Source of the DNA: CAZNLL01 sp964573885
GTDB lineage: Bacteria > Desulfobacterota > DSM-4660 > Desulfatiglandales > Desulfatiglandaceae
Length of the DNA: 64,000 bases
NCBI GenBank assembly: GCA_964573885.1
Contig: CAZNLL010000004.1
Span: 6,398 to 70,397 of the forward strand
Reading direction: 5' to 3'
Made by a program: the position numbers and the translations under genes. Below the pieces are notes generated by a model. It was given only the letters and a program-made list of their open reading frames with translations, searched no databases and was not told the DNA's origin. Every line of letters begins with the position of its first letter. Within the stretch, counting starts at the first letter, position 1. Positions 7,398-14,991 of the stretch are shown here, piece by piece.

Positions 7398-9094
7398 CCT
7401 TCGTATGTGCTCAAGGCCCTGAGCCCTACCTGCATGGGCTTGAATACGGCCGCCACATGGAGACCCAGAACGGCCAAGAAGGAGGCGACAATAAAAAGCC
7501 ACTGGAGCGGGGTGACGGCCGTCCCCCGGACCCCGGACATAAACAGGATATAGACCGGGCCCGCTTCAAGAATAATAATGAGGGCGATGAAAAAGACGCA
7601 CACCATCATGTAGAGAACCCCGCCGAAGCCCGTGGAGACCTGGGCGATATTCTGAAACCGGAAGTTGGGGTACAAGGCCCCGAAACCGATTCCCAGGGCC
7701 ACAATGCCGAAGGCCATAAAGAACATGGTCACTGAAGACAAGACCATCATCAGGGGGGTCACCTCCAGGAGCGCGTTGGTGGCCAGAATCAACACCTCCC
7801 CGAGAACCAGCAGGGGCAGGAGAAAGAAGAGGAATTTTCCCCATAAATACCGCCGCAACCCGATAGGAGAGGCACGAACGATCCAGTAAGCCTCTCCTTC
7901 CCCACTCACTGCGGTGAAGGCAAAGCGGGCCGAAACCGCGGAGAGCACAAACCCTGCGAGGCCCATGTTCAGGAAGGCCAGTTCGTTCTGGAGGAAATCG
8001 AGGCGGATGGGGCTCTTATCCAGTGGGAGGACGCTGAAGTTGTAGACATAGACGATCACCAGGGCCCCTAAGAGGAGGATTTGAGACCACTGGGTGTTGT
8101 CCCTGAAAAAGGTCTTTACATCCTTGGCGATGACGGCCCCCAGATCCCGTCCAAAAGGCCTCCTTAAAATATCCGCCAGAAAATCCAGGAGCCTCTTGCC
8201 CATGGTCCGCCTCTTCTTGGCCTCCTGGGACTTGGAAAACCCTTCAAAATAGGCTCCTTGGGCCGCCCACACGTTCACGAAAACCACGGATGCGGTGGTG
8301 GTCCACGTAAGGGCGGCATAGAAAAGCGAGCCCCCTGCCCCCGAACCTGTAAGGGAAGTCCAGAGGGTCTCGGTAATCCAGTGGGTGGGAAGGTAGGGGG
8401 ACTGGGTGCCCTTCAAGGCGTTCATATATTGCATGATGGTGAAAAAGGCGTCGGGATCGACCAGCCTCTCGGGTCTCAGGAACCGGAACAAAAAGTAGAG
8501 GGTCACCACCATGAAGACGGACAGGATCATGACAATGTCCCTGGTTCTTTGGGCGGGAAAGATGTAGACCAGGATCATGGTCACCAGGATGCCCACGCCT
8601 CCGGCCATGACGGCCAGGGCCAGATTCATGTGAACGAAGGTGACATAGAAGACCGGCCCCGGACGATATACATAGGCATAGGCCAAGAGGATGGGGAGCC
8701 CGAAAAAGATCAGCATCCATGAGCTTTCTACAAAGGTATAGACCGCACGGGATCCGAACAGGGACTCGAGGCTTGTGGGAGAGCTGTGGCAAAGTTCCAG
8801 GTCCTTTGAGAGGTAGAGGTTGGACAAGGCCGTGACGATATGGCTGAAGACGAGGAGGGAGAAAAAGGTGAGGAGGATCATGGAGAGCATCTGTTTGGCC
8901 AGGAGATCGCCTATAAATTCAACAGACTGAAAATGCATCAACACCCGGGCCGAGATGGCAAACAACCCCCCGCTGAAGCCCAGACCCAGTCCTCCCATCA
9001 TATAGGTCCTTCTCCGCTGTCTCTTGCTTGAGCGGGTCAGCCCGTTTTTAAACCCCAGGATTCTGGGCTTAGTGAGAAGATAGAGGTCTTTCAT
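7394..9094 (-). CDS. ABC transporter permease (ABC-2-like exporter)
   Basis: A 566-residue polytopic inner-membrane protein. About 12 hydrophobic segments are visible, among them LSMILLTFFSLLVFSHIVTA, MLIFFGLPILLAYAYV, LLLGALVIVYVYNFSVL and LLVLGEVLILATNALL. The middle loop (RRPFGRDLGAVIAKDVKTFF) is cytoplasmic and charged, as in large permeases that pair with one ATPase. It overlaps the ATPase gene by 26 nt and is followed by the PHP gene with an ATGA overlap. The substrate is not readable. The neighbouring periplasmic transglutaminase-like protein suggests an envelope function, which is inference. Confidence 0.87.
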   Translation of the reverse strand: MKDLYLLTKPRILGFKNGLTRSSKRQRRRTYMMGGLGLGFSGGLFAISARVLMHFQSVEFIGDLLAKQMLSMILLTFFSLLVFSHIVTALSNLYLSKDLELCHSSPTSLESLFGSRAVYTFVESSWMLIFFGLPILLAYAYVYRPGPVFYVTFVHMNLALAVMAGGVGILVTMILVYIFPAQRTRDIVMILSVFMVVTLYFLFRFLRPERLVDPDAFFTIMQYMNALKGTQSPYLPTHWITETLWTSLTGSGAGGSLFYAALTWTTTASVVFVNVWAAQGAYFEGFSKSQEAKKRRTMGKRLLDFLADILRRPFGRDLGAVIAKDVKTFFRDNTQWSQILLLGALVIVYVYNFSVLPLDKSPIRLDFLQNELAFLNMGLAGFVLSAVSARFAFTAVSGEGEAYWIVRASPIGLRRYLWGKFLFFLLPLLVLGEVLILATNALLEVTPLMMVLSSVTMFFMAFGIVALGIGFGALYPNFRFQNIAQVSTGFGGVLYMMVCVFFIALIIILEAGPVYILFMSGVRGTAVTPLQWLFIVASFLAVLGLHVAAVFKPMQVGLRALSTYEG

Positions 9095-9827
9095 GGGCCG
9101 GCCCCTTGCCCTCGGTGAGTTTTAAAAACACGTGTTCCAGGTTCCCGTCCACTCCGGCCTGGGCCCTGAGGGCCTCGGCGGTTCCTTTGGCGATGATCCG
9201 GCCGGCCTGTATAATGGCTATCTGGTCACAGACCTCTTCAGCCACTTCCAGGGAATGGGTAGACATAAACACCGTGGTCTCCTTTTGGGCCTGGTCCCTG
9301 AATATGTCCTTAACCAGCCGTGCGGCCTTGGGATCCAGGCCCACCATGGGTTCGTCCACGATCAAGACCTTGGGTTCATGAAGGAGGGCCGCACACATGA
9401 CCAGCCGTTGTTTCATGCCGTGAGAATAACTTTCTATTAATTCGTCCTGCCAGTGGGTCAGTTCAAAGGTCTCCAGGAGCCCGCCTATTCGATCCCTCAA
9501 CATGGGACCGTCATCCACGCGGTAGAGGCCGGCGACAAAATGGAGGAACTCAATGCCGGCCAACTTTTCATAGACAAAAGGCCTGTCCGGGATGAAGCCC
9601 ACACATTGCTTGACCCGGCCCGGCTCTCTGGCCAAGTCCATGCCGTTGATCAGGATCCGTCCTTCCGTGGGCTTCAATACACCGGCCATCATTTTTATGG
9701 TGGTGGTCTTGCCCGCCCCGTTAGGCCCCAAAAACCCCAAAAGGGCTCCCTTTTTCACTTCAAGATCGATATGGTCAACCGCCACCAGACCTTTGAATGA
9801 CTTGGTAAGACCGATTAATTGGATCAT
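9069..9827 (-). CDS. ABC transporter ATP-binding protein
   Basis: A 252-residue nucleotide-binding subunit of the adjacent exporter. Motifs: Walker A GPNGAGKTTT, signature YSHGMKQRL (variant of LSGGQ, usual for ABC-2 exporters), Walker B VLIVDEPMVGLD and the switch histidine in STHSLE. The ATG at 9825-9827 is chosen because GGAG lies 8 nt ahead; a TTG two codons earlier opens the same frame. The last 26 nt overlap the permease gene, consistent with a tight operon: transglutaminase, ATPase, permease, PHP. Confidence 0.93.
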   Translation of the reverse strand: MIQLIGLTKSFKGLVAVDHIDLEVKKGALLGFLGPNGAGKTTTIKMMAGVLKPTEGRILINGMDLAREPGRVKQCVGFIPDRPFVYEKLAGIEFLHFVAGLYRVDDGPMLRDRIGGLLETFELTHWQDELIESYSHGMKQRLVMCAALLHEPKVLIVDEPMVGLDPKAARLVKDIFRDQAQKETTVFMSTHSLEVAEEVCDQIAIIQAGRIIAKGTAEALRAQAGVDGNLEHVFLKLTEGKGPAHERPLSSH

Positions 9828-9883
9828 ATCCAAACTCCATCACCACGGAGGAAAACGAAAGGCACCCCATTCCGGGATGTGAC

Positions 9884-11470
9884 CTACGGCCCGAAATCCA
9901 GGATCTCCATCTTCAATTTACCGATCAGGGCGATGATATCCACCTGCCTGTCAAGACCTCCCTGAACCAATTTAATATGGGTTACGTCCGCCGGCATCTG
10001 ATCAAGGGTCCCGTCCATAGAGACCCATTCGCCCAGAAAGCACTCGGTCCAGGCATGGTAAAAAAACCTGCCCTTGGAATACACCAGCCCCACACACACC
10101 CGGGCCGGGATGCCGCTGGCCCTGAGCAGGGCCGTAAGCAGGACGGCGTGTTCATTGCAGTCCCCCTGTTTAACCTTGAGGACCTCTTTGGCGCTGGGCA
10201 CACTGATGACGGGCCTTTTTTCCACCTCTTTGTATACCCAGGCCATGAGCCTCCTGGCCACGATGGCCGGTTTCTTCTCTTGACCCGCAATGGCGGAGAC
10301 CCTCTCGGCCATGGCCTTGTCATCGCTTTCGATATTGAATTCAGGCTGCAGAAAAGGCGTCAGTTTTTCCGGCGGCTCCGAATAAGGCAGAGTGTAGGAG
10401 GCCTTTTCGGGCACCTTTTCCCGGGTAATTACCAGGGTCTCTCCCTCAAAATGCTGGCGGCCTTGGTTTAAGACGGCCGTGTCAAAAGGGGTGTCATCCA
10501 GGCCCTCCATTTTGACCTTTAAATAGCTCAACCGGTCCGGATGGCGCAGTTTCTGCTTGACAGGTATGGCCGCCAGTTCATAAAAGTCCTCTCCTTCCCG
10601 GCCCTCGATGTCCCGGGGAGCCCGGGCCGCACTCGACTTGACCAGGGTGAGTCCCATAAACCCCTTTTCCTTCAGGACCGTCCCCGTTTCGTCCACCCAG
10701 AAGATCAAGGACTGCCCCCACATTTCCGCCTCCAGCCTGAAGGCATCGAATTCCATCCGGTGGATGATAACGGATTCTCTGGCCGCGACCTTGACCACCA
10801 CCTGCTTCTGGCTCATGGTAGAGGGGTCAAAGAGGGGGAACTCAAAGGACTGCCCGACCTCTATGGGCTGACCCTTGAAAAACTGGGCCATTCCCGAGGC
10901 AATCACGGGTGGTCTCTTTAAAGGGATCCTTTCCGTCCTCCGGGCCCGGTCCTCTCCCACGTCAAGTAAAAGGTCCCTGCCCTCCACCCTGCCCGACACC
11001 CTGAAAGTGACCAGGCCCGAGCGCATTGTGAACCTGAAGTTCCTCAAGGTAAAGTCGGCCCCCACCACCGCCCGGGTCACAGCGTGGATTCCGCTGAGCT
11101 GATCCATCAGGTGGAGTCTCAAAAAAATCTCTTCGTGGATCAGATAATGCTCATCACCCACGGGACTGACCTGATTCACTGAATAGCCCACCTTTTTCCC
11201 CTTGAGAAAGATCTCCATCCATTCCCGCTGGGAAGAATCTATGGCCGAGGTCCGGGTGGTTGGTTCCCCCTGCTCTGCAGGGCTCCCCTGAAAATGGGTC
11301 TTTTTTACCAACAGGCCCATCAGGATGAGCCAGAACACGATCACGACCACCCCGGCCAAGTTGAAGAGACGGTTTTTTTGTTTCCTGTCCACAGCGTTTC
11401 GTAAGCTCCCAAGACACACCCGAGGAAGAAAAGCAAGGATTCCTTGCTCCCCGGAGACTTTATACACCAT
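9884..11470 (-). CDS. Transglutaminase-like domain protein, membrane anchored
   Basis: A protein of up to 528 residues with one N-terminal membrane segment (LAGVVVIVFWLILMGLLV) and a large exported part. The C-terminal transglutaminase-like domain has the Cys-His-Asp triad in order: GDCNEHAVLL (Cys about 438), FYHAWTECFLG, and SMDGTLDQ. The 300 residues between are beta-rich and unassigned. The start is uncertain: ATG 11470 has no ribosome site, while GTG 11392 would place the anchor at the very N-terminus. It leads an operon with an ABC exporter 50 nt downstream. Bacterial members act as proteases or cross-linkers; which one cannot be told. Confidence 0.85.
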   Translation of the reverse strand: MVYKVSGEQGILAFLPRVCLGSLRNAVDRKQKNRLFNLAGVVVIVFWLILMGLLVKKTHFQGSPAEQGEPTTRTSAIDSSQREWMEIFLKGKKVGYSVNQVSPVGDEHYLIHEEIFLRLHLMDQLSGIHAVTRAVVGADFTLRNFRFTMRSGLVTFRVSGRVEGRDLLLDVGEDRARRTERIPLKRPPVIASGMAQFFKGQPIEVGQSFEFPLFDPSTMSQKQVVVKVAARESVIIHRMEFDAFRLEAEMWGQSLIFWVDETGTVLKEKGFMGLTLVKSSAARAPRDIEGREGEDFYELAAIPVKQKLRHPDRLSYLKVKMEGLDDTPFDTAVLNQGRQHFEGETLVITREKVPEKASYTLPYSEPPEKLTPFLQPEFNIESDDKAMAERVSAIAGQEKKPAIVARRLMAWVYKEVEKRPVISVPSAKEVLKVKQGDCNEHAVLLTALLRASGIPARVCVGLVYSKGRFFYHAWTECFLGEWVSMDGTLDQMPADVTHIKLVQGGLDRQVDIIALIGKLKMEILDFGP

Positions 11471-11581
11471 CTATTTCGCGGAGAAAAGACAGAAGGAAAC
11501 GATACACTTCAGGGGGTAAGTTTCTTGAAATTCCATGAGTGAGGCGAGGAAAAAAACGCCGGTTCAGGAGTGCGACAGGGC

Positions 11582-12079
11582 CTACATCTTGTATTTGCCG
11601 AAGTCTTCAGGATTGAGGTTTTCCAGGATGTCCTGCCACTGCTTTCCTTTCTCTGACTTGTCTTCCGCCTCGGCCTTCAGGTCGATTTGGCTGGAGTTTT
11701 TGATGACCTCATCGGCGACGAAGATGGGTGCTTTCACCCTGAGAGAAAGGGCGAGGGCGTCACTGGGTCTGGCATCTATGGACATGTCTTTGCCCCCATG
11801 CCTGAAATGGATAAGGGCGTAATAGGTATTGTTTTTGAGATCACAGACCTCGATTTTCTGGATCTTCACATCCACCATTTCCATGAGGTCCCTGAAAAGA
11901 TCATGGGTCATGGGCCTGGAGAATTTAATCCCCTCCAATTCGCTGGCAATGGCGGTCGCCTCTAAAAGGCCGATCCAGATAGGCAGGGTTTCCTCCCCGT
12001 CAATCTCCTTGAGAATCACAATGGGGCTGTTTGTTATTGGATCCACAGTTAGCCCGGATACGATCATGGGTTTATACAT
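11582..12079 (-). CDS. Bifunctional nuclease (BFN / DUF151) family protein
   Basis: A 165-residue cytoplasmic protein, the standard length for the family. Signature regions: VDPITNSPIVILKE, LPIWIGLLEATAIASEL, RPMTHDLFRDLM and the acidic ARPSDALALSLR. Members bind and cut nucleic acids in vitro (plant and Thermotoga proteins); the cellular role in bacteria is unclear. The start MYKPMIVSG at 12079 has GAGGAGGG ahead; the frame is open a further 51 codons upstream without family similarity. It is transcribed away from plsB across a 370-nt gap. Confidence 0.88.
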   Translation of the reverse strand: MYKPMIVSGLTVDPITNSPIVILKEIDGEETLPIWIGLLEATAIASELEGIKFSRPMTHDLFRDLMEMVDVKIQKIEVCDLKNNTYYALIHFRHGGKDMSIDARPSDALALSLRVKAPIFVADEVIKNSSQIDLKAEAEDKSEKGKQWQDILENLNPEDFGKYKM

Positions 12080-12449
12080 AATGCCCTCCTCGGGTCCCTC
12101 AAGAGTGCCTTTTTTCTTAGAAAGGTGCCGTGGGCTCATCCCAAGGCCCTCAATTGCGTTTATTCCATTCTTAAACATACGTCTTCTTTTGTCAACACCG
12201 CACTCTCCAGAGAAACGACCAATTTCAGGCACTCCCGGGGAGTTTGAGTCCCCCCCGTAGAGAGGATTGATTTTTGACAGAAATGGGGCTATTAAAAGGC
12301 CCTTGAAGGTAAAGCCGGGGCCTTTCCCCGCCCCTGAGAGCCCAGGGGCGTGAGCGGGCTTTGTGATAGGGATTCATGGGACTTAGCATCACCGTAAGGC
12401 CAATTTCACAAAGGCGGCCCAGGCCTCCTCAACCAAGGGATGTGGAGCA
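12080..12449. other. Divergent intergenic region with a folded element
   Basis: A 370-nt gap between the divergent bfn and plsB genes. At 12311-12362 it can fold as two hairpins inside an outer stem: AAAGCC/GGCTTT outside, GGGG/CCCC, and CGCCCCTG/CAGGGGCG with loop AGAGCC. No run of T follows, so it is not a simple terminator. It lies 87 nt upstream of plsB on the sense strand, so it could be a leader RNA structure. Otherwise nothing recognisable; no convincing sigma-70 pair was found. Confidence 0.35.
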
Positions 12450-14984
12450 ATGAACCCGCAGAAAAATGATGTTTACCCCTCTTTTCTCGATCAGAAGCCC
12501 AGTCTTTTTTTGGGCCGGGTCCTTTACAGGCTCTTTAAGCGGGTCCAGTTTGACGAGAACATGACCGAGCCCCTCAGGGAGATGCACCGAAAGGGCACTG
12601 TGATTTACGCCACCAAGTATCGGGGGCATCTGGACTATCTCCTTTATCATTATCGGTTCCGCCGGGGACGCCTTCCCTACCCCAAGATCGCCTTTGACGT
12701 GAACATTTCCCTGTTTCTGCCCCTCTCCCAGGTGGCCAAGATCCTCAGGTTCCACCTCTCCTACTTTTTGAGGCACCGGCAACTCCCCAGCCCCTTCAAG
12801 ACCGAATACTTCAAGAGGGCGGTAGAAAATGGAACCCCCTGTCTCCTTTACTTGGTGGATCCCAAGGGATTCAGGCGATCCTTTATGGGCGCCGAGCAGA
12901 GCGCCCTCCATTTTCTTCTGCAGACGCAACGTGAAATGGATCGGCCCATCTACCTGGTGCCCCAGCTCGTCCTCTACAAAAAGACCCCCGAAAAAGAACG
13001 CGCCACCATGCTGGATATCTTTTTCGGCTTTCGGGACAATCCTGGAATTATCCGTAAAATCGTCCTCTTTTTCAGGTATAATCGCCGGGCCTTTATTGAT
13101 TTCGGAAGGCCCATCGACCTCAAAACCTACCTGGAAGGCCAACCTGAAACCCGCTCTCTGGAGGACATGACCGCGGAGGTCCGGCACCAGCTCATCGAGA
13201 GTATCGACGGGCAAAAGCGGGTCATCCTGGGGCCGATCATGAAATCCAGACAGCAATTCAAGGAGAAGGTGCTCACCGGCCCCAAGATATCCGGGTTCAT
13301 CAAAGACGGGGCAGGACAGAATAAGATCAAGGCCCAGCAATTCCGTAGGAAGGCCAGCGAATACTTCGATGAAATAGCAGCGGATTATAACGGCGCCTAT
13401 GTGCAGTTCTTGCACAGGCTCCTCACCTGGTTCTGGAAGAGGGTTTTCGAAGAGATTGATGTGGAAAAAAGGGGTCTGGCCCTGGCCAGGGAATGGGCCA
13501 GAAAAGGTCCTCTTATCTATGTCCCCTCCCACAAGAGCCATGTGGACTACCTGGTACTCAATTATGTCCTCCACGAGCACCACATGCACATCCCCAGGAT
13601 CGCGGCGGGCAAGAACCTGGCCTTCTGGCCCATGGGTCATATTTTTCGCAAGTGCGGTGCCTTTTTCATCCGGAGAACCCTCGGGGGAGCCAGGCTGTAT
13701 ACCAAGGTGCTCACCAGCTACATCAAGGCCCTCATTGAGGAAGGGCACCCCCTTCAGTTCTTTATCGAGGGAGGGCGAAGCAGGAGCGGCAAGCTGATCC
13801 TTCCCAAAACCGGATTTCTCTCCATCCTCTTCCAGGCCTATGAGGAAGGCTATGCCCATGATCTTACCTTTGTGCCGGCTTCCATCACCTATGACCGGGT
13901 ACTGGAAGAAAAGGCCTATCTCAAGGAGGTAGGCGGGGGAACCAAGGAAAAGGAGAATATCAAGCAGGTGCTCCAGGCCAGGCGTTTTCTCAAGCGCAAG
14001 TACGGAAAGGTCTATATTCGTTTTGGCGAGCCCCTCTCCTTGCGCCAATACCTTTCCCGGACCGAGACGCCTCAGGACGCCGGTCCGGAGGAACTGGCCT
14101 TTGAACTGGTGGGCGCCATCAACAAAATCGTGCTGGTCACGCCCCTCTCACTCATAGCCTCGGCCATCCTGACCAGACACCGTCGCGGGTTTCATCTGGC
14201 AGAACTGGGCTCCACGGTGCAAACCCTTCTGGATTTCCTCCACACCTTCCAGGTGCCTACCGCCACCACCCTTGCGGACCCCGTCCAGGGCATTGAGGAA
14301 ACCATCGCCCTCCTCACGGACTGGAAGGTGATGAACGCCGTTGAAGATGTGGATGAAGAAAAGCCCTTCTACTATGTGGAGGAGGACAAAAAGCAGGAGC
14401 TTGAGTATTACAAAAACAGTATTATCCACTACTTCATCTTTCATGCCTTTATTGCAGTCTCTTTTTTGACGAACACCCGGGAGGCCAAGACACAAGAGGC
14501 CCTGCTCGCAGACTACGCGTTTATGAAAAAGCTTTTTAAACATGAATTTATCTTCCCTCAATGGAAGAACACCCCAAAAGCCATGGAGGAAGAGGTTCGC
14601 TATTTTCTGGACGCCGCCTTCATCACTCAAGACCGCCCCGGTGAATACCAGGTCACCCAGCTCGGCCTGGAGAAATTGCCCGTGTGGGCCGGCCTCGCCA
14701 AAACCTTTCTTGAGTCTTACTGGATTGCCCTTCGGGCCTTTATGCGTCAGGAAAAAAAGAAAAAAAAGAAGGCGGACCTATTGAAGGACATGCGTGATCG
14801 CGGGCTCCTATTCCACAAACTGGGCCTCATCGACCATGCAGAGGCCGTCAGCCAGATCAGCTTTAAAAACGCCCTCACCTTTATCAAGGAAGAGGTGCTT
14901 CAGGGCCAGGACAAGGCCGATACCCGGGAAAAGCTCTCCCGGATGGGTAAACGCATCTACCACCTTTCCCGCTTCCGGGGATGA
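12450..14984 (+). CDS. plsB: Glycerol-3-phosphate acyltransferase, PlsB-like
   Basis: An 844-residue membrane-associated enzyme that acylates sn-glycerol 3-phosphate, the first step of phospholipid synthesis. The catalytic acyltransferase block is in the second third: HKSHVD (HX4D, His about 361), KCGAFFIRRTL, EGGRSRSGKLILPKTG and VPASITYDRVLE, all matching PlsB motifs I-IV. The first about 280 residues look like a second, degenerate copy: KYRGHLDYLLYHY keeps the aspartate but has Tyr where the catalytic His should be. The tail ends in a lysine-rich stretch (RQEKKKKKKADLLKDM). It converges on ppdK with 7 nt between the stops. Confidence 0.88.
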   Translation: MNPQKNDVYPSFLDQKPSLFLGRVLYRLFKRVQFDENMTEPLREMHRKGTVIYATKYRGHLDYLLYHYRFRRGRLPYPKIAFDVNISLFLPLSQVAKILRFHLSYFLRHRQLPSPFKTEYFKRAVENGTPCLLYLVDPKGFRRSFMGAEQSALHFLLQTQREMDRPIYLVPQLVLYKKTPEKERATMLDIFFGFRDNPGIIRKIVLFFRYNRRAFIDFGRPIDLKTYLEGQPETRSLEDMTAEVRHQLIESIDGQKRVILGPIMKSRQQFKEKVLTGPKISGFIKDGAGQNKIKAQQFRRKASEYFDEIAADYNGAYVQFLHRLLTWFWKRVFEEIDVEKRGLALAREWARKGPLIYVPSHKSHVDYLVLNYVLHEHHMHIPRIAAGKNLAFWPMGHIFRKCGAFFIRRTLGGARLYTKVLTSYIKALIEEGHPLQFFIEGGRSRSGKLILPKTGFLSILFQAYEEGYAHDLTFVPASITYDRVLEEKAYLKEVGGGTKEKENIKQVLQARRFLKRKYGKVYIRFGEPLSLRQYLSRTETPQDAGPEELAFELVGAINKIVLVTPLSLIASAILTRHRRGFHLAELGSTVQTLLDFLHTFQVPTATTLADPVQGIEETIALLTDWKVMNAVEDVDEEKPFYYVEEDKKQELEYYKNSIIHYFIFHAFIAVSFLTNTREAKTQEALLADYAFMKKLFKHEFIFPQWKNTPKAMEEEVRYFLDAAFITQDRPGEYQVTQLGLEKLPVWAGLAKTFLESYWIALRAFMRQEKKKKKKADLLKDMRDRGLLFHKLGLIDHAEAVSQISFKNALTFIKEEVLQGQDKADTREKLSRMGKRIYHLSRFRG

Positions 14985-14991
14985 GCTCGAC

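Noticed and set aside
12429..14048. A 539-codon open frame on the minus strand opposite plsB
   Set aside because: It lies entirely within a gene with clear PlsB motifs; its sequence is proline/glycine-rich without domains, as expected from the complement of G/C-rich coding DNA.
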